Origin: Acinetobacter sp.
GTDB taxonomy: Bacteria; Pseudomonadota; Gammaproteobacteria; Pseudomonadales; Moraxellaceae
DNA length: 43,268 bases
Assembly (NCBI GenBank): GCA_030152275.1
Contig: JASLHF010000255.1
Location: 1 to 43,268, forward strand
Direction: 5' to 3'
Within the stretch, counting starts at the first letter, position 1. Each line of letters opens with the position of its first letter. The notes beneath the pieces were generated by a model. The model did no database searches. It was not told the DNA's origin and was given only the letters and a program-made list of their open reading frames with translations. Both the position numbers and the translations under genes were made by a program. Shown in pieces: positions 33,611-40,958 of the stretch.

Positions 33611-33940
33611 GAATAACCGGTATAGCGCAGCGCAGTTAAAAAAATCGCTTAATCGGCCATATTAGCATGTTTTTCAATAGAATTCCTGCGCCCAAAAATA
33701 GGACTAAAAGCGCATTATTTTTGAGCATAAATTGGCAATTTATTATGATTAAAAGTTATACGACTTATAACTAAAAATAAGGTTTAATCAATTTAAAATC
33801 ATGTTCTATATAGAAAAATAAAGTTTTTTAAAAAAACTATTGCTGAATAGTTACAAAAGATATTTAATATTTTGCGCCAAAATAAATCATCGATTGAAGT
33901 TTTGACCGATTTTGATCCATTTTCTGCTGAGGATTAAGCG
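33611..33940 (+). promoter_or_regulatory. gdhA upstream region with three AT-rich inverted repeats
   Basis: 330 gene-free bases between divergent rnfB-like and gdhA genes. Inverted repeats: AGTTATA / TATAACT (33754-33760, 33766-33772), AGTTTTTT / AAAAAACT (33822-33829, 33831-33838) and AACTAT / ATAGTT (33835-33840, 33847-33852). They are candidate operator sites for nitrogen- or carbon-responsive control of gdhA, although AT-rich DNA gives such repeats by chance. No unambiguous -35/-10 pair is seen. Confidence 0.4.
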
Positions 33941-35284
33941 TTGAAATACAACAGCCTTAACGAATTTCTAGATTACGTAAAATCACGTGATGCACATCAA
34001 CCTGAATTTCTTCAAGCTGTTGAAGAAGTAATGACCAGCCTTTGGCCGTTTATTGAAAAAAATCCGCAATATGCTGATTACGGTCTGCTCGAGCGTCTTG
34101 TAGAACCTGAACGCGCAATCCAATTCCGTGTTTCTTGGGTAGATGATAAAGGCCAAACTCAAGTGAACCGTGCATTCCGTGTACAGTACAACTCTGCAAT
34201 TGGTCCATTCAAGGGCGGCATGCGTTTCCACCCTTCTGTGAACCTTTCAATCCTGAAATTCTTAGGCTTTGAACAAACTTTCAAAAACGCTTTGACTACT
34301 CTGCCTATGGGCGGCGGTAAAGGCGGCTCAGATTTTAACCCTAAAGGCAAATCTGAAGGCGAAATTATGCGTTTCTGCCAAGCATTAATGATCGAGCTTT
34401 ACCGCCATCTTGGCTCTAACACAGACATCCCTGCGGGCGATATCGGTGTGGGCGGCCGTGAAGTTGGTTATATGGCTGGCATGATGAAAAAGCTGAGCAA
34501 TGACACTTCTTGCGTATTTACCGGTAAAGGCTTGTCTTTCGGCGGTTCATTGGCGCGTCCTGAAGCAACTGGTTTCGGTACTGTGTATTTCGCTGAGGAA
34601 ATGCTGAAAACCCGCGGTGAGAGCTTCAAAAATAAAGTAGTTGCCATTTCAGGTTCAGGTAACGTTGCGCAATATGCAGCTGAAAAAGCTATGTATTTAG
34701 GTGCGAAAGTGGTTTCACTTTCTGACTCTAACGGTACTGTACATGTAAAAGATGGTTTCACTGCTGAACTTCTTGCTGAAGTCATGGAGCTGAAAAACGT
34801 TAAACGTGGCCGTATCTCTGAGTTCGCCTCTAAGCACGGTTTTGAATATCTTGAAGGCCAACGTCCTTGGTCTATCAAATGTGATATCGCATTGCCTTGC
34901 GCAACTCAAAATGAGCTGGATGCAGATGATGCTGCAGCGCTTCTTGCTAACGGTGTAATCTGTGTTGCTGAAGGCGCAAATATGCCTTCAACTTTGGAAG
35001 CAGTGGAAAAATTCGTTGAAGCGAAAATTCTTTATGCTCCAGGTAAAGCTTCAAATGCTGGCGGTGTTGCAACTTCTGGTCTTGAAATGTCACAAAATGC
35101 CATCCGTTTGGGCTGGACTTTTGAAGAAGTTGACGAACGCTTGCATGCAATCATGAAAGAAATCCACCGCAATTGCGTAAAATACGGTACTGAAGCTGAC
35201 GGTACAATCAACTACGTAAACGGTGCAAACATTGCAGGCTTCGTAAAAGTTGCTGATGCGATGCTGGCTCAGGGCGTTTACTAA
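33941..35284 (+). CDS. gdhA: NADP-specific glutamate dehydrogenase
   Basis: A 447-residue hexameric-type GDH that aminates 2-oxoglutarate with ammonium and NADPH, cytosolic. The substrate region is KGGMRFHPSVNLS followed by the catalytic-lysine segment LPMGGGKGGSDF, and the Rossmann domain has AISGSGNVAQYAAEKA. The NADP form is expected from family size and sequence (close to E. coli GdhA). It starts at TTG 33941, which homology requires: the first residues KYNSLNEFLDYVKSRD align to the E. coli N-terminus and no ATG follows until about codon 30; GAGGA lies 8 bases upstream. A strong terminator follows. Confidence 0.96.
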   Translation: MKYNSLNEFLDYVKSRDAHQPEFLQAVEEVMTSLWPFIEKNPQYADYGLLERLVEPERAIQFRVSWVDDKGQTQVNRAFRVQYNSAIGPFKGGMRFHPSVNLSILKFLGFEQTFKNALTTLPMGGGKGGSDFNPKGKSEGEIMRFCQALMIELYRHLGSNTDIPAGDIGVGGREVGYMAGMMKKLSNDTSCVFTGKGLSFGGSLARPEATGFGTVYFAEEMLKTRGESFKNKVVAISGSGNVAQYAAEKAMYLGAKVVSLSDSNGTVHVKDGFTAELLAEVMELKNVKRGRISEFASKHGFEYLEGQRPWSIKCDIALPCATQNELDADDAAALLANGVICVAEGANMPSTLEAVEKFVEAKILYAPGKASNAGGVATSGLEMSQNAIRLGWTFEEVDERLHAIMKEIHRNCVKYGTEADGTINYVNGANIAGFVKVADAMLAQGVY

Positions 35285-35297
35285 GTTCTGAAGCTGT

Positions 35298-35327
35298 AAA
35301 AAAACCGGCGCATTGCGCCGGTTTTTT
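35298..35327. terminator. Terminator of gdhA
   Basis: A perfect stem AAAAAACCGGCGCA / TGCGCCGGTTTTTT with a minimal loop, symmetrical, between gdhA and the convergent META-domain lipoprotein gene. Confidence 0.93.
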
Positions 35328-35473
35328 ATGCTTGCAGCAAATGAAATCTCATTTATCTTTCGGATTTACTGTAAGTATATGCTTTTAAAATGACTTTTTT
35401 CTTAGTGTTTTATCACTTAAGCGCGTCCTTAATGCAATTAAAAACGCGCACAAATAACAGAACTGTCTGGTGT

Positions 35474-36247
35474 TTATAGTGTGCCTTTTACTGCTTCACG
35501 TTCAATAATCATATCCTGAACATAAGCATATTTAGATTGATCGGCAGCTGGATTTTTCAATTCATAGCGTTTAATACGCACGACTTGGCGCTCATTTGGA
35601 TTATGGCTATAGCCTTCAATGCGGTTATAAAATAGCGTCCAATCTTTGTCTACTTGGGTTTTTACGCCATTGTCCGCATATTTGATTTCACGTACCTGCA
35701 GGCAAGTTTGCGGCGCTACGCCAATGCAAGATTTGGTTTGCGGTGAAATTTCTAGAAAAATAGTTTCACCTTGAGTTTGGTATTTTGTTTCAGGTGTCAT
35801 TTTCCCAGTAAAAATATACTGTTGACCATCCGCAGCAGTCAGTGTGAGCGTAGGCTGTTCAGGATTATTTAAATTCAGCTTAAATGGCACTTTTCCGCTT
35901 TGGAAAATTGCGCCAGCTAAGGCCTCCTGTTTCATGGCATCACCAGTGCAAGCCATTTGTGTAGCCATCATGCTGCCAGTGACCAGTGTTCCATTTTGCA
36001 CTGACCAGCTTGACCCCATATTGTTGCAGCTGGTAGAAATGCTTAAACGGCCCTGAGTATCAAAATTAAGTACCAAAGGTTTAGCCGCGCCAGTATCAGC
36101 ACTCCATTGATACGCGCTCAAAGTTTTATCAGCATTTTGCTGCTGCAGTACAGACACGGCGATATCTCCAGCTTTTTGAATGTCACTTGATTGGCAGGCT
36201 GCTAAGGCCAAAGGAATTAGAGCTGCTGCTAAAAATTTTAGTTTCAT
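35474..36247 (-). CDS. META and DUF4377 domain lipoprotein (HslJ-like)
   Basis: A 257-residue protein with lipoprotein signal MKLKFLAAALIPLALAAC (lipobox LAAC, Cys18). Residues about 40-150 are a META/HslJ-like domain (the LSISTSCNNMGSSW and MATQMACTGDAMKQE segments with paired cysteines are typical), and residues about 155-250 match DUF4377 (KSCIGVAPQTCLQVREIKY and DWTLFYNRIEGYSHNPNE). In E. coli HslJ-type proteins contribute to heat or drug tolerance; here the role is only inferred to be envelope-related. It is monocistronic, with a 560-bp gene-free region upstream. Confidence 0.88.
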   Translation of the reverse strand: MKLKFLAAALIPLALAACQSSDIQKAGDIAVSVLQQQNADKTLSAYQWSADTGAAKPLVLNFDTQGRLSISTSCNNMGSSWSVQNGTLVTGSMMATQMACTGDAMKQEALAGAIFQSGKVPFKLNLNNPEQPTLTLTAADGQQYIFTGKMTPETKYQTQGETIFLEISPQTKSCIGVAPQTCLQVREIKYADNGVKTQVDKDWTLFYNRIEGYSHNPNERQVVRIKRYELKNPAADQSKYAYVQDMIIEREAVKGTL

Positions 36248-36809
36248 GGTTTTCTCAGTTTTTCATCAAGGTTAATTTTAGAGAATTTGAGCCAGAGATT
36301 AGTCGATTGCGGTATGCAATGCATCATCAGGCTGTGAAGCTTTTAAAAGTTACAAATAAAGTAATGCTCCAATTCTCATAAGCTCATGCTGGCATCATGG
36401 CAGGTCTTGGTCTGTTGGTCCATTGGCGTATAGTGCGAACAGACTATGTAGTGCGCTCTTTTAATTTAGCATGAAAATTACAATAAAATTCAATGGTTAA
36501 AATTTCAATACATTTAAATTGTCTTCGTAATTTCAGTGATAGAATTTTCTGTTGAAAACGCTAACATCTAGATATTCATCACAAATGTGCTTTTTAAATC
36601 ATATTTGCATTTTCGATAAGCAGTGATTTGATTATTCTAATCATGTTTATAAGTCTAAACATAATTAAAAGCATTTAAGTGGTTGAATTCAAATAACAGA
36701 TGAAGAATAGCTGAACTGTATTAGAAAAAAATGGATACGTTTTGAGGCTTTAAGTATCAAAATGTATCCATAAATAATTATTTGTTAAATTATAATTATA
36801 TTTTATAAA
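36248..36809. other. AT-rich intergenic region with a 20-bp dyad
   Basis: 562 bases between two minus-strand genes, very AT-rich. ATGTTTA (36643-36649) and TAAACAT (36656-36662) form a perfect 7-bp dyad with a 6-nt centre, a shape compatible with a LysR- or TetR-type operator. The promoter of the META/DUF4377 gene should lie near the left end. I see no convincing gene. Confidence 0.45.
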
Positions 36810-37586
36810 TTAGTCGAAACGGTAAATATCCATTCCTAGCGAACCCATGCTAAAGCTGCTGTGGACCAAACTAAAGCGGAGTCCGCTTCCCATGGCAAAG
36901 AACAGCGGTGCGAAATGCTCAAGTGTTGGGTGATTGCGCTGTACATAAGGAATATTTTGCCAATCCAGCACTGCATCGTAGTCGCTGTGGGTGAGTTTAC
37001 TCACGACATAATTACGAAACACAGATGCCCACTCTGGTACGGGCGCGGGCTGGCGGTTCCATGAAAGTTCACGCAAATTGTGCGTAATGCTGCCAGAGCC
37101 AATAATAAGCATTTGCCGCTCGCGCAGCGGTGCAAGAGTTTGGCCAATTTTATAAATTTCCTGTGCAGATAGATGCATCGGCAATGAAATTTCAACTACA
37201 GGAATGTCTGCAGTGGGATACATATGCAGCAGCGGCATCCATACTCCGTGATCTCTCGGGCGTGTACTATTGGCATGTGCGTCAAAACCGGCTTCTGCAA
37301 GCATATGCAGCATTTCTTCAGCCAGCGCAGGCTGTCCAGGAGCAGGGTAGCGGAGCTCGTATAGCTTTTGCGGAAAACCGCGGAAATCATGCCAAGTTTC
37401 AGGACGGACACCGGTGCTGATCTCTAAACTGTCACTTTCCCAGTGCGCAGACATGACAATTATGGCTTCCGGTTTTGGCAAATTTAAACTTAGGCGCTCC
37501 AGCGCAGGGCCGACCAATTCTGGGTTAATTGCCAGCATCGGTGAGCCATGTGAAATAAATAAGCCGGGAAGGGTTTGCAGATTCAT
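36810..37586 (-). CDS. LigB-type extradiol dioxygenase (4,5-DOPA dioxygenase YgiD-like)
   Basis: A 258-residue class III extradiol ring-cleavage dioxygenase. The metal-binding start LFISHGSPMLAI, the second histidine region SAHWES, DHGVWMPLLHM, and the GSGSITHNLREL segment fit the DODA/YgiD subgroup. Such enzymes open catechols (L-DOPA in YgiD) with non-heme metal and O2 in the cytosol. The true substrate is unknown. It is monocistronic; no aromatic-degradation genes are near, which argues for a stand-alone detoxifying or secondary role. Confidence 0.9.
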   Translation of the reverse strand: MNLQTLPGLFISHGSPMLAINPELVGPALERLSLNLPKPEAIIVMSAHWESDSLEISTGVRPETWHDFRGFPQKLYELRYPAPGQPALAEEMLHMLAEAGFDAHANSTRPRDHGVWMPLLHMYPTADIPVVEISLPMHLSAQEIYKIGQTLAPLRERQMLIIGSGSITHNLRELSWNRQPAPVPEWASVFRNYVVSKLTHSDYDAVLDWQNIPYVQRNHPTLEHFAPLFFAMGSGLRFSLVHSSFSMGSLGMDIYRFD

Positions 37587-37692
37587 AGCTGGACGCCTAA
37601 GGTTGATGGTGCATGCATTGTGACAAAATACAAAGTTGATATAAACCGTGATTAATCAACATTACGTTGCATTTGCGCAACGCTTGATTTGC

Positions 37693-38175
37693 TTAACCTG
37701 CGCGGTGATAGGGATGATTGTGGTTAATACTCATAGCGCGGTAGAGCTGTTCTATCAGCATGACGCGAACCATGGGATGAGGCAGCGTGAGCTTTGACAG
37801 AGACCAATGCCAAGCCGCAGCCTTGCGTACGGCTTCTGAATGGCCATCTGGACCGCCAATGGCCAGCACAATGTCGTTGCCCTCAAGCATCCAGCCTTTC
37901 ATGGTTTCTGCCAGTTTCTCTGTGCTGAACTCTCGGCCGCCAACTTCCAGTGCAATGAGAGTTTCATTTTGCTTCATGGCATTTAAAATGCTGTCGCCTT
38001 CAATTTGACGGTATTTCAAAATGTCCGCTTCCGAATCATTTTTACCGCGTTTGGCCATTGGCAATTCGATGATTTGCGTTTGAACGAAGGGCTGTATGCG
38101 TTTGAAATAGTCTTCAAAGCCAGTCAGCACCCATGCCGGCATTTTTTGGCCAATGGTAATAATGCGGATTTTCAT
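37693..38175 (-). CDS. rlmH: 23S rRNA (pseudouridine(1915)-N(3))-methyltransferase RlmH
   Basis: A 160-residue SPOUT-class methyltransferase that methylates pseudouridine 1915 in helix 69 of 23S rRNA. I start it at ATG 38175 (MKIRIITIGQKMPAWV); the upstream open frame to 38505 adds 110 residues without homology. The SAM knot region LAIGGPDGHSEAVRKAA and the C-terminal RVMLIEQLYRAMSINHNHPYHR are diagnostic. rsfS (ybeB), its usual neighbour, is not in this window. Confidence 0.96.
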   Translation of the reverse strand: MKIRIITIGQKMPAWVLTGFEDYFKRIQPFVQTQIIELPMAKRGKNDSEADILKYRQIEGDSILNAMKQNETLIALEVGGREFSTEKLAETMKGWMLEGNDIVLAIGGPDGHSEAVRKAAAWHWSLSKLTLPHPMVRVMLIEQLYRAMSINHNHPYHRAG

Positions 38176-38342
38176 AGCAGCGGTTATACAGTGGAAACGC
38201 CCATTATAACGTTGAATCTTCGCATTGCTAATGTCCGACACAATTTGCAATTGAATTGCCGGAGCTGTTGCTGGTTTAATATTCATCAGGCTGGAAATTT
38301 GGCTAGATAAATGCAGCTGCAAAAAATGTTGGATAATAATAA

Positions 38343-39296
38343 ATGAAGCTGGAATATAAGGATATGAAGTATCAGTACTGGGCGCAGGCCCTCTGCTTTT
38401 CTGTTGCTGTCTTTGTGGTGCCGCATGTGCAGGCTGGAGCGCAGCGCAGTGCAGAATCACAAAATTTAACGGTATATATGGAACAGCTGCTGGGCGGTGG
38501 CTCATTTCGAAATTTTAAAGATATTAGAGAGTTAAACCGGGTATCCAGCTGGATACGCGAACAGATGCGCCTATTTAATGTGCCATGTCAGTATCAAACC
38601 TATAAAGTGAATGATCAGGCTTACCGCAATGTTGTTTGTTCACTCAGAGGCGCCAGTGCAGATAAAGTGATTCTTGGGGCGCATTATGACGTCTATGCCG
38701 ATAAACCGGGGGCTGACGATAATGCCTCAGGCGTGGCTGGCGTGATAGAAGCCGCGCGTATTCTTAGCGCAGAGAAACAGCCACTGAAAACCGGCGTCGA
38801 TTTTGTTTTTTATACTTTAAAAGAAGGGCCATTTAGCGGTACCGAGTCAATGGGAAGCTATGTACATGCCAAATCTGTGGAAAAGCAGCGAGGCAATATA
38901 AAAGGTGTGTTTATTTTGGAAAATATTGGCTATTTCGATCCCAGGGATGTGCAGGAATATCCTCTGGGGCTGAGCTGGATTTACCCGAGTCATGCTAATT
39001 TTATTGCAGCTGCTGGAAATCTGCAGTCACGCGGATTGACCGCAGATTATTGTGCGGAAATGCGCACTTTAAATCAGTTGCAATGTGAGCGCGTGATTGC
39101 GCCATCGTTTGTGCAGGCAATGGATTTTTCAGACCATAACAATTATTGGGCTTTTAATCTTCCAGCTATAGTCATTACAGATACTGGCAGTTACCGCAAT
39201 AAATATTTGCACAGTGAAAAAGATACAATTGAAAACTTGGATGCGGAGAAAATGGCGCAGGTGGTCAATGGGTTGGTCAATACGGTTTTAAAGTAA
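38343..39296 (+). CDS. Exported M28-family aminopeptidase-like protein with altered catalytic base
   Basis: A 317-residue M28-type zinc hydrolase with N-terminal signal (YWAQALCFSVAVFVVPHVQA, cleavage near QAG), so it is periplasmic or secreted. Metal-ligand blocks are visible: GAHYDVY (His114), GADDNASG (about Asp125), the Glu161 block, FILENIGY and LHSEKDT near the C-terminus. In M28 enzymes a Glu-Glu pair supplies the catalytic base and a zinc ligand; here the pair reads Lys160-Glu161 (codons AAA GAA), so the base appears to be lost. The rest of the fold is intact. It could be inactive, use another base, or be a binding protein. It starts at ATG 38343; ATG 38364 is an alternative. Confidence 0.85.
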   Translation: MKLEYKDMKYQYWAQALCFSVAVFVVPHVQAGAQRSAESQNLTVYMEQLLGGGSFRNFKDIRELNRVSSWIREQMRLFNVPCQYQTYKVNDQAYRNVVCSLRGASADKVILGAHYDVYADKPGADDNASGVAGVIEAARILSAEKQPLKTGVDFVFYTLKEGPFSGTESMGSYVHAKSVEKQRGNIKGVFILENIGYFDPRDVQEYPLGLSWIYPSHANFIAAAGNLQSRGLTADYCAEMRTLNQLQCERVIAPSFVQAMDFSDHNNYWAFNLPAIVITDTGSYRNKYLHSEKDTIENLDAEKMAQVVNGLVNTVLK

Positions 39297-39573
39297 ACTG
39301 TTTGTAAAGCACAAGGCTGATTAAAGCAAAAATCCAGTGAGGCGCATGCGTACGTTGCCGATTAAAGGTTAGAAACAGCAGTTCAACATATGCGGGTTTA
39401 TTTTCAAGCCTGATAAAAATTGAGGCACAATGAACAGCTGTTTTTGCCAAGAGAAAAAATATTCACATTGCATAACATTAAAGCGTGCTGCAATTCCTGT
39501 GCGTTTGAACATGTCATTTAAGTGATAGATAAGAATGGGCCAGTGGAGAATTTAGAGGAGTGCAGGGGAAGCG

Positions 39574-39708
39574 ATGCTAAAAATAAGGGCATGGTTAAAA
39601 CAGAGACGCCATAAAAAACGCAGTCCTGAAAGCCTTTGGACTGCGATAAAAGGTCACCCGCCTGGAGATGCAGATGACCATTTAAGACTTAGCCAATTCA
39701 TAAAATGA
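39574..39708 (+). CDS. Possible small basic protein (44 aa)
   Basis: ATG 39574 follows AGGGGAAGCG, a good ribosome site. The product MLKIRAWLKQRRHKKRSPES is basic at the start and acidic in the middle (PPGDADDHLRL), ending SQFIK. There is no domain, signal or cysteine. It stands alone in a 1-kb gene-poor stretch. Coding status is uncertain; composition and ribosome site are the only support. Confidence 0.4.
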   Translation: MLKIRAWLKQRRHKKRSPESLWTAIKGHPPGDADDHLRLSQFIK

Positions 39709-40319
39709 AAAATCAATGCTAAGCGCTTAAGTCAGCAGAAACATACAGCGCGTATGTATCTAGTATAAAGATGAGGGGAAAATAGCATTTTTCAAGTAAG
39801 TTTTGGGTGGATATTTAATTTTACATTTCAGGTTTTGGATTTGGAAAATGCATGGGTGCTGGTTGTAATGCATTGGCCAAATAGATGAAACCGGTAAGTT
39901 AAAATCGCCTTTTCACTCATCACGCAGCAAATGTTGATCAGCTTAGAAGACTGCAGCGCCGGCCAGTGCAAAGATGTAAAACTACAAACAGTATTTATGG
40001 CAGGATTCTGCTATAAACATTTGTCAGTAGAAAATGCTGATAAGATTAATGTACCCTTAAATTGCCGCTTTGCAAATAATTGTTTAAATTTTGATCATAA
40101 AATTACAAAAGATGTTTGTCCTCAAGCCCTAAATGACTGCATCCGTTTCAGCATTTTTACGAAAATTTAAAAGGTTAGAGCAAGTATTTTCTGAATCAGT
40201 ATTCAATTACCGCAAGTAGCTAAGGCTGGGAGCTGCATGCATGATGTCCTTAGCTTAGACGCTATTTTTTTAGCAGCATGTCATGTTTCAGCTTCTGAGT
40301 GTTTTGCATAAAGGACTAT
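39709..40319. other. Gene-poor intergenic region
   Basis: About 600 bases with no gene I can support. The plus frame 39931-40170 (79 codons) has no ribosome site and an unusual Cys/Asn-rich composition. No tRNA-like or riboswitch-like structure is seen; together with 39297-39573, also empty, this is the least gene-dense part of the window. Confidence 0.45.
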
Positions 40320-40355
40320 GCCTCGGCGGCGCATTTCAACCTGTAACGCCGAGGC
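40320..40355. repeat. GC-rich 9-bp inverted repeat after the VOC gene
   Basis: GCCTCGGCG (40320-40328) and CGCCGAGGC (40347-40355) are perfect arms around an 18-nt loop, 5 bases beyond the stop of the VOC-family gene (minus). No T-tract follows on either strand, so it is more likely an mRNA-end stabiliser than a classical terminator. Confidence 0.6.
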
Positions 40356-40359
40356 AGTA

Positions 40360-40737
40360 TTATTGCATTGAGTGAATGCCAAACATATTGCCTTCGGTGT
40401 CAAAAGCTAAAACAATATGGCCAAACTCTCCAATGGACATTTTAGTTTGGTGAACTTTACCGCCAGCCGCATTAATTCTGTCTTGTTCATTGGCGCAATT
40501 TTCACTGCTGAAGTAGATGATAGTGCTGCATCCGCCTGCGGATACGCCTTCTCTTTTGACTAAAGCGCCTGATGATCCATATTGATTCATATCTGAGGGA
40601 AATGCCCACATTGCCATGCTTTGATCTGCAGGATTACTGAGCGGGGTGAGCTGTATATTCAGTAAAGTTTCATAAAATTCTTTGGCTCTGTCTATATCAT
40701 CGACATAAATTTCAAACCAGCACACAGCGTTTGGCAT
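40360..40737 (-). CDS. VOC-family (glyoxalase/bleomycin-resistance fold) protein
   Basis: A 125-residue single VOC-fold protein. It starts NAVCWFEIYVDDIDRAKEFYETLL, the canonical first beta-alpha unit with a likely metal-ligand position, and ends FGHIVLAFDTEGNMFGIHSM, the canonical last strand pair. The ATG at 40737 is chosen because AGGAAG lies about 8 bases upstream; the frame is open for 9 more codons. The superfamily includes glyoxalase I, dioxygenases and antibiotic-binding proteins, so the activity cannot be read from sequence. Confidence 0.83.
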   Translation of the reverse strand: MPNAVCWFEIYVDDIDRAKEFYETLLNIQLTPLSNPADQSMAMWAFPSDMNQYGSSGALVKREGVSAGGCSTIIYFSSENCANEQDRINAAGGKVHQTKMSIGEFGHIVLAFDTEGNMFGIHSMQ

Positions 40738-40915
40738 AACAATCTTCCTCTTTTTTATTTGCATGATTGAGTTGGTTAAAAAGCAATCTATTTATTATGC
40801 GCCAAATGTTTAAATGCGGAATTTAATTATTGTAAGAGTTCATATTCATTTTTAAATCTTTGTTTAATTGGACGGGTACTAACAGAGCATTAAGGTGAAT
40901 TGCAGTCTTCTAAAA

Positions 40916-40945
40916 ATAAAAAAGAGCGCCGGAGCGCTCTTTTTA
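40916..40945 (-). terminator. Terminator of lon
   Basis: The arms AAAAAGAGCGC and GCGCTCTTTTT enclose a 4-nt loop, with A- and T-runs on both sides, 14 bases after the lon stop codon. Confidence 0.9.
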
Positions 40946-40958
40946 TACGGATGTCAGA

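Noticed and set aside
38176..38505. N-terminal extension of rlmH by 110 codons
   Set aside because: Homologues start at MKIRIITIG; the extension overlaps the divergent M28-like gene start.
39931..40170. 79-codon Cys/Asn-rich plus frame
   Set aside because: No ribosome site and odd composition; kept only as intergenic DNA.
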